Source of the DNA: Erodium maritimum
Taxonomy: Eukaryota; Streptophyta; Magnoliopsida; Geraniales; Geraniaceae
Direction of reading: 5' to 3'
Assembly (NCBI GenBank): GCA_963921825.1
Contig: OY997588.1
Location: forward strand, 155,435,618 to 155,499,617
DNA length: 64,000 nucleotides
Shown here: one piece after another, positions 32,534-45,526 of the stretch
How positions within the stretch are numbered: position 1 is the stretch's first letter
How the letters are laid out: every line of letters starts with the position of its first letter
Position numbers and translations under genes: made by a program
Notes under the pieces: generated by a model
What the model saw: only the letters and a program-made list of their open reading frames with translations
Told to the model about the DNA's origin: nothing
Databases searched by the model: none

Positions 32534-34088
32534 TGATGATGATGATGATACAAGAGATTCATGTACAGAGACATTGTTAATTAATTACTGTGATTTGTGT
32601 TCTTACAAAAGTCTTGTTATTTTTTTTTAATTTTAATTTTTGGGTTTTGTTTATGCCACAAAAATGATATTATGGGATTAATAAAAGTTACTGTTGAGAT
32701 CGAGACAAGTCTTTGGTTGAGACTTGAGAGGTAGTGGAGTGAAGAACAGTGTTGTAGCTGCTAGTGGTAGCTTTTCAAAAGTGGTCTTTGCTTTGAATTA
32801 TTGTGATGTGTTGTTGCTGTGGTTTGGTTCCAAAGATTGAAAAAAAGCACATGATGTTTGTTTCAGTTTGAAATGATTCAGGTTACAAATTCAAGACTCT
32901 TTTGATAATTACAAAAAAATAGATTAATTGTCAAAACTTATCATAAATATTGTGTGCAATAAAAAAATATTTTTGTCCATGTTTTTAAGTTGTACAAAAT
33001 ATTGTTCATAAGTCGTTTTATTGAAAATATCACATTTCAGCTTTGTATTATTATTTATGATAATATTCGTTATTTTGCATTAGATTTATAATTAGTTTAT
33101 AATGCATTCAATAGTTTGTGGATAATTATATTTTTCTAGCAGACTTTATAAGTTATTTTTTAACATATCTTATAAGTTAAAAGAGTGAGCAAAAAATAAG
33201 GATTTTTGTGGTTGTGTGTAATACTTTAGGATAGAGTTTGACAATTAACTTTAATAATAATTATAGAACAAAAAAAATGAATTTTTCATATCCCTTAATT
33301 TCTTTTTAGGTTTTCACCATATAAAGAATAAGAAAATTAAGAGAAAGAAAATTTAGATTTTGAGCTCCTTAATTAATATTTTTAATATTTAAATTTCTAA
33401 TGATAAAATCTTCATTTGAATTTTTATATATAAAATGCAAAAAAAATACCAATATTAAAAATGATATCTACAAGTAGCAGGAAAAAATGAATATCTAGAA
33501 ATATTTCTTTACAATTATACCATTATGATATTAATATCTAAACACCTGATGCAAATATAAACTCAAGTCAATCTACTCAAATGGGCTATTATCATATTAT
33601 CTTAAAAGAAGGGCCCACCTATAAACTAAAATAGATCCTCTTTTTTTTTCATTTTGTATGCTAGGAAATTAATTTTGTTGATGTGATGGTGATTAGGGTT
33701 AGGTGTCTAATCAATTTTCCTTGAAAGGGACTTAATAAATGTGATGAGTATGTTTAACTATAATGGTTACATATGATGAGTCATGAGAGAGAGAGGGTAT
33801 AATAGACAAGAGAAGATGGGGGAGAGAACAATAAAGGGCACCACACACCAACTATAGGTCTTTGGAAAAGAAAAGTAGGTTTTTTTTTTTGAAGTCAAAA
33901 TAGCTTTTGGGTGTTGGGAAGCACATTGTGTTGTCACAACAACTCATAAAGATCAAATTGGTATACATCTGTTCTATCCAAAGTTGTGTCAAATTATTGC
34001 TTTTTCCTTTCATTTCCCATTTCAATTTCATACCCATTCACATGCCTTGCTTGCACAATGTTCTTCCACTTGCCTTGCTCCTTCCAAT

Positions 34089-34371
34089 AGAGTATCTTCA
34101 ACGTCGGTCGGTCGAATCGATGAAATGTAGGTACTAATTGGGTGAATTGACCTCGTGAATTCACCCGAACAGAAGTTTCATTGTCTAGACGGTTTGCTCA
34201 ATCCTGGGTGAAAGTCCAGCAATTACTTTTGTCCGACCACTCAAAAGACGCCATGTGTCTTTTTTAGGCAATTAACCGGAGCTAATACTATTGTAAGACT
34301 GTTTCGTTAATAATATTTTTTTTAGCATATTTTTCATGAAAAATCACAATTCACTCATTGAAGATGCTCTA
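34089..34371. mobile_element. MITE family MH
   Basis: The terminal inverted repeats AGAGTATCTTCAACG and TTGAAGATGCTCT bound a non-coding segment. The AGAGCATCTTCAA type of end is widespread in plant genomes; the superfamily is not assigned here. Confidence 0.65.
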
Positions 34372-34379
34372 ACAACATA

Positions 34380-34748
34380 ATGTTAATTACACATAACCAC
34401 ACTTCAATTGAAGTTCACATGTGGCTTCAAGCTCAAAATTCCTCATGCGGCTGTCTTTTGTTCCACAAAAGAAGACTCACATAGGTCTTTTTCATCAGAA
34501 ATACCCTTAACTTCAATATAGAAAAAGACTTAACATCCAACTGATTCATTAGATGTAAAGAGAAGCTGTAGAGGATTAAAACAACTAAAAAGACGGAAAA
34601 TTGATCTTTTTATATATCATCGTTAGGACATTTTAGTCAGTTTATGACAAAAATGAGCTATGTGATTATTTTTAACTTCTAATTGCAAGACGAATTTGGA
34701 ACTTAGGTAGTTAAGTGATAAACATGTAAACTTGGGTGTAATTAACCC
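34380..34748. mobile_element. MITE family MG
   Basis: Starts TGTTAATTACACATAACCAC and ends TGGGTGTAATTAACCC, with the family core AGAAATACCCTTAAC. Compare 3501-4295. Confidence 0.65.
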
Positions 34749-35050
34749 TAGTAATAAGTAATCAATATGTAATTCACATAGTTAATATGACATCTTTAAC
34801 CTGTTACATCACATTTAAACAAATTATTGTTCGAACTGGACAATACCACAGCTACATTATAAAGATTCGAACTTCTGACCATTTGTTTGCCAATTTACAG
34901 AAGTGAAGAAAAAGTCAGAACAATCTGTGAGTAGTTGATTCAAAACTCAGCAGTTCACAGAATCACAGAATAGTTATATTCCAAAACTCCAGTGTTATGA
35001 TACTAACAGAGCAGTAGATCTTATATAGCAGTCTGTTTATGATAAATTTA

Positions 35051-35457
35051 GGAATAATTGTAAAAAAGTATCTTTGAGGTATTCATTCTTTGCAACTTGT
35101 AACCCTCTTGTTTGATAATTACAAAAAAAGTACCCAGAACTTGTCTTTTTGTTGCACTTTGCATGAATTTGTTTCATAATGACGATTTCACCATTGGAAA
35201 TTTAAATCTAAAAAATTTGAATTTTCATATCCCTTAAATGTCTTACTCTTCGTACGCCGGTACAAAGAGGAAGAAAAGTAAGAGATACGAAAATTTGGAT
35301 TTTCTTTTTTTTACTTATTATAAATTGTAAGGGTAGATTAGTCTTATGTATACAAATTGCAACTAAAAAGCCAAGTTCAGGGTACTTTTATGTAATTATC
35401 AAGAAGAGGGTAAAAGTTGCAAATGATTACCTCCGGATACTTTTTTGCAATTATCCC
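35051..35457. mobile_element. palindromic MITE MA-11
   Basis: GGAATAATTGTAAAAAAGTA to TTTTTTGCAATTATCCC, centre TACGCCGGTACAAAGAGG. Flanks ATAAATTTA and ATGAACTTA match at 7 of 9 positions. Confidence 0.8.
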
Positions 35458-35667
35458 ATGAACTTACTCAATAACTACACTTCCTCAGAACTTGAAACTC
35501 CAGGCTATTCTTCAATTCAATTCCAGATACATTAATGTACAAAAGTCACACCCAAGAGACAAAAACACAAACCACCTCTACGTCCTCTACACAAATAGTA
35601 CCCACAAAACCTATTCTCTACTTCATCTTCAATAATGATATGCAAATTATATAACTAAAAAAATCAA

Positions 35668-38600
35668 TCATATGTAAAGGGGAGCACCGGATTCCTCAGC
35701 AGATGAAGGCTGCAAGGCTCGGATCCTAACATCATATTTCCTACGAACAGCGACTTGATTACCTGAATCTGATGTATCTGATGATTGTGTATACGATGAA
35801 GTGTTGTCGTTGTATGCATTTCCGATGTGGTTACCACATTTCCGGCAGAGGAGCTTGGTTCTCCGGCGGAACAAGCCCCAGGGAAGACTTGGGAAGTAAG
35901 GTATGCACTGGAACTCATCAACTTGAGTGAACCTGCTTTCATCGATCTGGAGGAATGATATGATCCCTCTCTTTATGGATTTTCCATATTTGGAGCCGAT
36001 GGTTGAGATGTTACGGTTTGAGGAGCATAGGTTTAGCTCATACCCACATGAGCCACAGCTGCATGAAAGAGATTGGTTGTGAGGTAAAAGTGAAAAGCAT
36101 TAACACAAGAAAACCGATAAGAGTTCTGAAATAAATATGATACAACCAATTTATTTTTTGCAACCAGTTCAATCCACCTTATTCTTATCATATGAGTTGA
36201 GTACCCTGAAGTATTCACTTTTTGCAACGTGTAGCCCTCTTCTTCGATAATTGCAAAAATATACCTGAACTTGTCTTTTTGTTGCACTTTGTATAAATTT
36301 ATTTCAAAATGACGATTTTACCCACAGAAATTTAATTTTTTTAAATAATAATTAGCAAACAAAAAATCCAATTTTTCATACCCCTTAAATTTCTTATTCT
36401 TTGTACAGTACAAAGAGGAACAAAATTAGGGGATGTGCAAATTTGGATTTCTTGTTTTTTACTCATTATTATTTGAATCAAAATTGTAAGGGTAAAATCT
36501 TCATTTTCATACAAATTACAAACAAAAAACAAGTTCAGTGTGCTTTTTGCCATTATTAAAGAAGAGGGTTAAACCTCAGGGTAATTTTTTGCAATTAGCC
36601 CTATTATTAAATTTAAAACCAGAACAATGGCAGAAATGCTTTTCTTCCTACATAACTTGTTTCAATTAGGAAATATGTTTTCCCTACAGACCACTCACAG
36701 TTAATCCTTTCTGACTGCTCATGCACTCGTTTTCTCTTTAAAGAATAGTAAATTAATTTGCTTCCTTCTTAGTTACTATGGAGCATCGAGCACCTCGAGA
36801 TCTTCACCAGTAAAATTAATCATTTGGACTTGAACCCCAAAAGATTTTCTGAAACTATCATCAAGACCTCTACTTGTAGCACTCTCTTGCCTCTGGTTCG
36901 TTAACAATAACAAAACATCACCCTACATAATCACATTTACTAATAACTCCACCCCAGAGTAAGTGTCTAATTTACTTTTCAGTAAATTTATTAGGATAGT
37001 TAGTCCTTTCTTTTCAAATACATGCCCGGATATTTGTAACTAACCAAAAGGTCCAAAACCATCTTATCATCGTAACTCATACCTAACAATGGGAAAGTTA
37101 TTTTTAGGACATTTGACTTTAGAAAGGGATCACTCAAAATGCTTATTAGAGGGACAGCCAAGTTTGTCTATCGAGATCATGTGAGAGAGATACCTTGTTC
37201 CTCTAGCATACCCAAATGTCTATTATGAAGAAATGACACGAGTTCCTAGAAATACAAGAGATATGCTTTTCTGGAAAATTATAATTCATATCAAAGGTGA
37301 ACAACACTTATTGCAGAAAGTAAGGTCGATTGCCTATTGACTAAAAAGGTACGACTGATGCGCCTTTTATGCCCCGCTAAAAGCCAATCTCTACCATGAA
37401 AAATATTTCCTTGGAAACAAACAGAGCCTAAGCCAATGGGAAACCTATTTTTTCTCGAATAAGAAGAAGGGATACTTACAAAAACTTGTTGTGAACTATG
37501 CGCATTTTGCAAATACTATTGGTGAAATATTTTTTTTTTTGCAAATGACATCCCCCAACTATATTCGTGTGCAAATATGTTACCTTTAACGGAAATATGT
37601 CAAGTGACAGTCACACGAGTTCATTTTTTTGGAAATGACTGTTTTGCAATTTGTAACCTTCATGTATACATGTTTTGCAATTTGGAACCCTTATGTATAT
37701 ACTTTTCCACGGTTATTTTTGACTTGTATCACAAAAATTAACCATGTTAGTGGATTTGCAGGCGGGAAATAGTTGGGGATGTCATTTGCAAAAATAATAG
37801 TTCACCAGTGGTATTTGCAAAACGCTCATAGTTCACCGCAGGTTTTTGCAACTATCCCTAAGAATAATGATACAATTTGTTGACATTGTATTTACATCAT
37901 TACCTGGCAACAAGATTATCAACCATCACAAAACTTTGAAAGAAACAGAAATCATGATATCATAGACAGATGCTCATTGAGTATCGGCCTATGTCATTAT
38001 TAGAGCAAGTGTTGGTACTTTTCTGAAGAAAAACAATGAACGCAATACTCAATTTGTTGGTTCAAGACAGAAGACATACATAGCTAGACAATAAACTTAT
38101 TTCTGATACTACATTGCTGCCTAAAAGGCTAAACACGGCATATTCAGAGTTTAATGGACATCGCACAATGCTTCGTCATAAACATTTGGAAAAAACGTTA
38201 TTTACATACTCACTTTGACCTTCAGCTACCACCGAAAGGTGAAGGGTTATCAGTAAAAACATTGCCACCTTTCGTATTAATAAAAAAACACCCAGATTTA
38301 CACAAAAATGGTGATGGTTTTATCAGGAGCACATTGTCACTTTTCTCATTTATCAATGGTTTTTTGGGGACAAAATGACCCAAATACGGGTGTTTTTTAT
38401 GATAAACGAAAGGTGACAATATATTAATTAAGTTACCCTTAAACATTCAACCATTCTTAACCAATACGATTTCGAAGTTGTGCTTACCATCTCCAAAACC
38501 ACAGATATCTGATGATTACAATGTCATGTAAGTGAGCTTGATTCAAATTCAATTGACTAAATAAGTGTTTGAACAAACTAACCACTACAAACATGCACAT

Positions 38601-39088
38601 AATTGAACCTCCATTATAACTTTTCGACTAATTTTACTTCCTCTATTTTTCTTAAACAAAAACTAACCCACTCACCATAGATTCAATGTCATTTCAAATA
38701 CTATGAAGCATTTCAAATGGACTTCACATCCAACTAAGTATCATATATAAACAAGAACACACAGCAGAAGAGTTGATTTCACCATCTTCCTGAGAAATCT
38801 ACTTGATCAACTCTTCAGTTAAGCCCAGTGTCGAAATGTTGATTTTTACCACCAACCCTCCAAAAACAAACTACACCCAATTCACTAACCTAGCCAAATA
38901 AAATCCCCAATTCACCCAAAACTGATCGAGAATCGAACCGAATTAGAACCCAATTCCTCGAATAGTGAAGAACGCGATTGAAAGGGAATGAACAGAAAAG
39001 GGAAGAGATCGAACCTGTAGCTGACATCTCTTTGCGAAGAACAAGCAAAGGAGTGACCATTATCCCTCAAGGACCTCGAATTCTCCAT
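35668..39088 (-). CDS. At4g08330-like protein with two CxxC pairs
   Basis: Two exons, 39015-39088 and 35668-36058, join in phase (S-Y-S then C-G-S-C) to 154 residues. It matches the plant family of Arabidopsis At4g08330, annotated as an uncharacterised chloroplast-predicted protein. Seen: CGSCGYELNL near residue 26, the conserved STIGSKYGKSIKRGIISF block, then KLLCRKCGNHIGNAY, and a C-terminal RKYDVRIRALQPSS. The two CxxC pairs, roughly 75 residues apart, suggest one zinc site, as in Yippee-like folds; this is inference. The intron of nearly 3 kb holds three MITEs. Function unknown. Confidence 0.88.
36199..36601. mobile_element. palindromic MITE MA-12
   Basis: The left terminus is worn (begins GTACCCTGAAGTATTCAC) and the right end is TTTTTTGCAATTAGCCC. 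Centre CTTTGTACAGTACAAAGAGG. It lies in the intron of the At4g08330-like gene. Confidence 0.75.
37469..37859. mobile_element. foldback MITE family MF
   Basis: GGGATACTTACAAAAACTTG to AGGTTTTTGCAACTATCCC. Its inner arms include GCAAATACTATTGGTGAA and TTCACCAGTGGTATTTGC. In the intron of the At4g08330-like gene. Confidence 0.75.
38188..38445. mobile_element. MITE family ME
   Basis: Begins GGAAAAAACGTTATTTACAT, then ACTCACTTTGACC, with internal AAAGGTGAAGGGTTATCAGT, and ends near TTAAGTTACCC. Same family as 19,613-19,850 and 57,520-57,766. Confidence 0.6.
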
Positions 39089-39490
39089 CTATGCACCGAA
39101 ATCTAGGTCTCGGGTGATCGAATTGATGGAACTATCGAGAAGAATCCAGAATGGGTCACTGCGAAACCAGAGCGCGCGACTTGACGGATTGACTCTGGCT
39201 TTGATGGGTCGGTTGCGAACGTGTCACGACCGAATTGGGTGAGATCAACAGCGCGATTCACAGCTCAGATATATACCAGAAGGAACAGTTGCAGAATTGA
39301 GAACAGAATCGAATCAGAGAGCGAGAGAGAGAGGTGATGGTGATGACTTAACGATTTATATGTGCCTCTCATAAGGAGTCTTTAATTTGTTCAACGGAAT
39401 ATAAATTAAATTTCTTGATAGAATTATTTGTTATAAAAAATAATAATACGTGGGGATTTAATAGAACTAGAAGTAATAATGACTCATTAA

Positions 39491-41221
39491 AATAACTTAC
39501 ATCTTAAACCTAAAAACTCTCGCTCTCGTTGAGTAACTCCCCCTAGCCTTAGTTCCAGTATGGTGCTTTCTTCTGTCATTGTCGTTGTCATGCACCCTGC
39601 CCAGTCGCCACATGGGGCTGGGTCAGTCGGTCGTGCCGTCCGGTGTCATCATATTCCATCCGATCGACTCCCTCGCAGACCATGTCTGGTGTGGGTGATA
39701 AATATCAGTGAGGATGGCTGCCTTCGACCCCATCTTCTCCTTCTTTCTCCCTCGATTTGGGTCGGTCCGATCCCCCTGAGGTCTTGTCGGTTCCACGCCC
39801 TTCAATGCTGCTGTCGGCGAGACTTTCTGGCTCGTGTCCAGGAGGACTGATACGACGCCCTTGGGTATAACTTTTTCCCCACGCTATGGGGTGGTCCCGC
39901 CCCGCTTGAACCCTAGACCGCCTGCCCGGGCTAACCATGACCTTGCTCTGGTGTGTAGGGGTGGCGTTAGTTCTAGGGACCCGAGGTTTGTCCCCTCTCG
40001 AAACCAGGGTGGGGGATAGCTCGGGATGTGACGGTGTGGTCGGCGTACTCCACAATCACGACGGTGCGAGTCCGGTCCCAATGTTTGATCTGTGACGCTT
40101 ATGGGTGGAGGAGGAGGACGATGAAGGCTTCTTCCACGTTTGCTTAGCGAGGCTGGGCGCGGTGGCAGTTAGAGTTTGGATACCCTACGGTGGGGATGTT
40201 CCCGGGCCTGCTTGTGGGGATGGTGGCCCTCCGTCTCTGGCCTCGAAGAGGGATGCGCTGGATGTGGGGAGGAGGATCATTCACGAAGGCCGGTTAGGTC
40301 GTCGCCCTCGCTCCGGTATCCTCATAGCAACCTTCCGACATATCGGAGGGGTCTGCTGTGGAATACTCCGGCGAGAGGGTCTCGTCCCCATGTGAGCCGG
40401 CAGGAGTCCCAACCATCCCCTCTGGATTGGATGGAGCAGAGACCACCCGGGGATCGCAAAGACGGCACTGCACTACGATGGCACTTAGAGGGAGTTGCCC
40501 CAAGCACGCTGACATTGGACCTGATACCTAAGGCGAGGTTGTCTCAAGGAAGGGGAACCGGCATGAAAATGTACCCGATACTTAACCAGGGTCGCCGATT
40601 TTCTACCTGGGACATCATTCAGTCGTCTGTGATAGGCCTCCTTGGGCGGTCCACCCCAAACCCGACGACTTTTTTACACGGGAAGATCCGGCAGGGGTCG
40701 GTTGGCGATCAACCCTTTACTGATTCGATTGTTGACCACCTGCCCCGGGAGCGTTATGGGTTTGGAGGTGGAGGACACCCAAATTCGGGGGTGCGGGATG
40801 TTGAAGTTCCATCGCCCGTTACCCTAGGAAGCGCAACTGCTGGAGCGGTGAAGAGGATGGCGTCAGCTCCTATTTGGGGCGACAAGTTACAGGCGGGGAA
40901 GAAACCCCACCGGGAGGGATGATATACCGCCAAAGCATTGGGGATTGGCCCTGGGAGGGGTCCCCAGACGATGCTTTACCTCCCACCATCACCACTGTTG
41001 ATCTCTTAGAGTTTCGGTACCACCCCCCCCCCCCCCCCCGTCGTATTCTATCTTTGCCTGCGAGGCATCAAAATACCATCTGTGACGGTTCTGGTATTAA
41101 AAGGCTCAATGAACCATTGTTCATTCATACTAACCTTCCATGGTCGAGGATCATGTTCCTCGATGCACATCAATGTAATCGATTTTAAAAGTTTTAATAT
41201 TGCACCTTTCGCTAAAAAAAC
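39491..41221 (+). mobile_element. LINE-like element without reverse transcriptase
   Basis: A GC-rich 1.73-kb element is flanked by the direct repeat GACTCATTAA (39,481-39,490 and 41,222-41,231) and ends in GCTAAAAAAAC, as a LINE insertion would. Its 5' region begins ATGGTGCTTTCTTCTGTCAT, similar to the start of the minus-strand element at 51.2-52.9 kb (ATGGTGTTCTCTTCC). The interior has several medium open frames but no convincing intact ORF1 and no reverse transcriptase. A 17-base C run lies at about 41,023-41,039. Confidence 0.6.
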
Positions 41222-41699
41222 GACTCATTAATCATTAAACAACCCTTTACACTAAAGAGAAGGAAATCCTACGAAAAGCTCTCTGTCGCAGCACCCAAAA
41301 ATCATGGCTATAGTCATGGTTTTTACCATGACCTATGCCATGGTCATGCTTCTCTCATCTACATATCTTATTCCTTGCACATTTCTTACGGATCCTGTAA
41401 AGGTTTTTTCTGCTAGGGTTCCTTTCGAGCCGCCTCTAGCCACCGCGACGTTGATCTTCTCCCGCCACCAACAAACGTCTCCCGACCTGTTTCGGTCCCT
41501 CCTCTGCAACTCCGGGGGTTTCCGTCTCTAAGGTCGTCGTCTCTAATGTCGTCGGCGTCTCTGATGCTGCCACCATCCCTATAGACGTCCCTGAAGCCGC
41601 AACCAGTGCGTCCTTCGCCTTGGCCTCCACCGTCGCAACCGCCTCGACCCCCTTCACGTTATGAAGATGGCTGATCGAGAGGGTCCTATTTACTTTATT

Positions 41700-41975
41700 T
41701 AAGTTTTTCTTTGCAGGGTCAATGCCTAGGGCACAGAGAATCAAGGATTTTTTCAAGGAGGGAACCCCGATTCATGTATTGCCTCCCACCACTACTGTTG
41801 AAGTCCTTAGCTAGTTTTCGGAGTAGGAATTCCAGTACCACATTCTCATCCCCTGTACTCTATGATTGCATATATGGCATTCAAATGTCGTCTGTGACGG
41901 TTCTAGTGAAAAAAAGGATCAGTGAGTCATTATTATTTTGTCTGACCATAGTGGCCAGGGAGCATGTTCCCTAGC
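41700..41975 (+). mobile_element. second LINE 3'-end fragment
   Basis: TGCCTCCCACCACTACTGTTG and later CGTCTGTGACGGTTCTAGTG align by eye with 40,978-41,000 and 41,078-41,096 of the neighbouring element. A 5'-truncated or decayed relative; both edges approximate. Confidence 0.5.
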
Positions 41976-43174
41976 GTTCAGCGGTGTTAACCGTCGGCGT
42001 GTTGTTGTCCCATCAACTCTATGAGTTGATGGTCTCGATGAGATAAAGTGTGTGTTACAATTTCAAATAAGTTTTTGGGTGTTTATAATCGAGGTTTGAA
42101 GTTGGTGGGATGATAATTTTTTAGTTTCATGGTGGTCAAGACCTGTTTAGGGCTTAGTGGTTGGAAAATCCAGATTATATATCTTTATTTTTTGTGTGTT
42201 TCATGGTTGTAAAATTCGGGTTCTAGACCTTTATTTGTTTACTTGTTCAACGCTTAATGGTTGTAAAATGTGGTTAGTAGACATTGGTTTACGTCTTTGT
42301 TGGGTTGTCGAGGTTCCTTCCATAAGAATGCTCTTTCTTTGTATCGGTTCGATCCATTTAGGATTTGTGTTTTGGTTTGAGGCTGAGACTTGTTCAGTCA
42401 TCTCTGTTTTGGCCGAAATTAGTCCGGCCTAAGATTTATACGGGATTTGTCATTGTGTTTCGTCTTTTATCTTCTGAAAGGTGTGTTTACATAAATTTGT
42501 TTTGCTGATATAAAACAGTCGTATCTTTCTTCCACGATCCATTTCAGAGCTTCCCATACGCTAAAAATCTACCATCTATGGATCTTGGATATTGGGCAAA
42601 AGAAGGCATTTTCCTATTTCAGTCACCCGTTTTTTCACCTGCAAATTAGACCACCTCCTCTCATGGTCGATCCAAGAACGAACTCGTCCATATTAACAAC
42701 CATCGAACATGTCAGCTTAACCTTTTAACCATTTAAACAATGACTTAAAGCCCCAACTCAATTAAGGCATCAAAAAATTAGTATTAACTTGTTTTTTTAT
42801 CAATTATCAATAAATATAAAATCCCCCAAAAATCTTGGTTTAGAAGCGTCATTCTAATATAATAGGAAGAAAAAAAAGTTTGTTTAATGTATTTTTTAAT
42901 ATATTTTTTGAGCATAACCTTATTAAGGGATTCTATATAAAATATAAATTATATAAATCATCATTTTAGGCCTCCAAATTTACTAAGACCGCCCTGTTCA
43001 ATATATACTTACCGATTTCGGTACTATAAACTTAGGCTGAAAAAATAAAAAGACCGAGAGGAGAGAGTAATTCATATTCTTACAACAAAAATACATTGTT
43101 ATTTTACTCATTCCTACATAACCAAAAGCATCCAACCATGAAACACACACCACATGGTCATGTACAATAACGCT
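41976..43174. other. intergenic, nothing recognised
   Basis: AT-rich to mixed sequence between the LINE debris and PsbS. The frame at 42,157-42,432 has no recognisable domain. The last 150 bp or so are presumably PsbS 3' UTR. Confidence 0.5.
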
Positions 43175-45526
43175 CTACTCCTCATCGTCGGTCACAAATT
43201 TACCGGTACCGGGATTCAAGGCAGCGACGAAGAAGAACAAAACGTTGAACAACACGAGAGGCTCGATCTCGTTGATGGGCACTCCGGTCTCGATGTTCAG
43301 CTGCGCTAGAGCTCCCTTCCCGGTGATGATTTCTCCGATCAACGAGAAAGCAAATCCAAGTTGTGCCAGTCGTCCAACAAACAGCTCGTTCGCCTTGGTG
43401 AATCCGAAGAGAGGACCTTAAATTCCACGAAAAGCAAGACGAACATTGTCAATGTCTCTCGTGGTACTAACTTTTATGTGGATGCATGTGACAAAATTTG
43501 TAATGCATAAGTATGTATGTGTAAAATTAAAAATAATAATTGTAAAAAATAACCGGGTTTATAATTATAATTATAAGATAATGTGATGAACTTGTTTCCT
43601 AATGGTATTTGTGTAAATTTGTTCCGAGTTTTGTAACTAAATTTAAAAAATAATAGACAATTCAGTGCACAGAACTATTTTATTTTTAAAGAATAAAATC
43701 GTCATTCAAAACAAATTTAAACAAAATTTGACCAAAAGTAAATCCATAACATTTTTGTGCAACTATCAAAGAAGAGAGTAGGTGTTATCAACGGTGGTCA
43801 TAGTCGCTTTTTTAGTAGGAAGGCACCGAAATTTTTCAATAATAATAAGAGACGATAAAAGAATTTGAAGGGGCACAAGTACAGAATTGAAAATAATAAA
43901 GGATATTTTTGAAAAAAAAAATCGGAAGACAAATAATGAATTTTCAAAAAAAAAAATTAGGGGGGTGCCCCCTTGGGGCCTATGTGACTCCGCCACTATG
44001 TTTATATCGAGTTTATTAACCGACGCGGTTGAATTTCCGACCACTAAATCGAGACTTCTAGTTTCCCGAAAATTTCCAACAGTTCAACTAAAAAAGATCT
44101 GATTTTCTGCTATTGTTTTAACCGACAACAATCTTAAAGAAAATTATTACCTCAGAGCATTTTTGTACGATTATATATAATTAAAATTAAAATGTACCTC
44201 CCTCGGGCAACCCAACGGCGGCCTTGATAGATTTTCCAGGAGGAATGACGGCCTTCTCAAGGCCGGTGGGAGGGTCGTCCACGAACTGGCCACGGTCACC
44301 TAGGGCACCGATGGCTCCGAGAAGAGTGAAGAGGATGAAGAAGAGGAGGAGAGGCTCGGCCTCATAGATCGGCACTCCGGTTTCTAAGTTGAGTTGTGCT
44401 AGAATTCCTTTCCCGGTTATTCCCTCTCCCAACAACGATGCCTACATTTCACAGTCACATATATGTCATAATTAATACGTGCCCTCGAATTTTCAGTGAT
44501 GAGGCATTGATTTTTTTTAATGATAATACGTGACTGTAAAATGATTTGAAGACATAACTACGAAATTAAAAAGAATTAAGAAGTATTTTTGAAGAAAAAA
44601 ATATATAAGAATTTTCTACAAAAAAAACAATTGAGGGGGCACGTGCCCCCAGAGACCCATGTGGCTCTGCCACTGATTGCACAACAGCCGCATAAAGCTT
44701 ATCCTTTAAAAAAGACCTATCGTGCGAACACCGTTGGAAAAAATGTTTATTATGAATGATTACACTAATCTATACACCTTTAAACGTTTTATTATACTAA
44801 CGTTTCAGAATATGAGCGGAATATATTTAACATAGCGTAATATATTTATGTTAGTTTTGTTTAGTAAAATGACCATAATACCCCTGGAAAATTACATACA
44901 AGTTATGGAAGGTGTTATGGATGCTTACAGCAAAACCGATCATGGCAACGCGACCCACGAAGAGCTCGTTCTGCTTGGTGAAACCAATGCCTCCCGAGGT
45001 TCCGAATATTCCGTCTTCAACCTTTGGTTTCGGTGCTGGAGCCTATACATACACAACACATATCAATATTAAACGACCAACTCAACTAAAAATACGGATT
45101 TTAATGTGAATTATGTCAAAACAAACAAAACCCATTAAAAATATATTTTTCATCAAGTGAAAAACTGTGTCCATATGGAATCAGACTGATATCGGTATTA
45201 AAAGACCAACTCAATTAAAGACACAGATTTTAACGTGAATTATGTCAAAACAAATCAAACCCATGAAAACCCGTGTTTAATATCGTATTAAAAAAAACTA
45301 AAAGATCAAACTGATAGTTAAAAACCCGACTATAACGAACCTTCTTGACGGGAGCTTTGGTCTTGGACTTGAAGAGGGCCATGACTCTGAAGGGAGAAGG
45401 AGAGGCGAAATGGCGAGGAGAGAGGGAAGGTTTTGGCCGGAGGAGCAGAGGGTCTCTCCGCCGGGAGTCCATGAATGCGGCGGCGCCGGCGGAGACGCCG
45501 GACATGAGCAACATGGTCTGTGCCAT
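43175..45526 (-). CDS. PSBS: photosystem II PsbS, 22-kDa photoprotection protein
   Basis: PsbS (NPQ4) senses low pH in the thylakoid lumen and triggers energy-dependent quenching (qE) of excess light energy in the antenna. Four exons: 45341-45526, 44929-45042, 44198-44441 and 43175-43416, in frame to 261 residues (Arabidopsis 265). The N-terminus (MAQTMLLMSGVSAG, then Arg/Ser-rich) is a chloroplast transit peptide. Four membrane helices form two internally repeated halves (FGTSGGIGFTKQNELFVGRV and FGFTKANELFVGRLAQLG). Both lumenal proton-sensing glutamates are present, in LNLETG (about residue 120) and LNIETG (about 224), matching E122 and E226. It ends FVTDDEE. Introns 2 and 3 each carry a hAT-like MITE. 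Confidence 0.97.
43510..43785. mobile_element. degenerate MA MITE in PsbS intron 3
   Basis: ATTGTAAAAAATAACCGGGT, a central AT-rich part, GTAAAATCGTCATT-like text and a final GTGCAACTATCAAAGAAGAG show an old member of family MA. Confidence 0.5.
43797..43999. mobile_element. hAT-like MITE in PsbS intron 3
   Basis: The right end reads GGGGCCTATGTGACTCCGCC, then ACT, the inverse of the CAGTGGCGGAGCC-type end found on many plant hAT elements. The left end is worn. It is homologous to 44,496-44,676. Confidence 0.5.
44496..44676. mobile_element. hAT-like MITE in PsbS intron 2
   Basis: CAGTGATGAGGCATTG on the left and TGTGGCTCTGCCACTG on the right are imperfect inverted ends. The inside shares TATTTTTGAAGAAAAAAA and GGGGGCACGTGCCCCC-type text with the intron 3 copy. 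Confidence 0.55.

Larger units (their letters stand above)
32590..35660. other. MITE-rich intergenic region
   Basis: No gene seen. Contents: worn MA-like sequence at about 33,240-33,530 (TTTTTCATATCCCTTAATTT with the later inverted arm), an MH MITE at 34,089-34,371, an MG MITE at 34,380-34,748 and an intact MA copy at 35,051-35,457. Confidence 0.6.

Noticed and set aside
40105-40922. Host gene in the GC-rich block at 40 kb
   Set aside because: The block is bounded by a direct repeat and an A-rich tail and shares its start with the neighbouring LINE-like element, so a retroelement explains it better.
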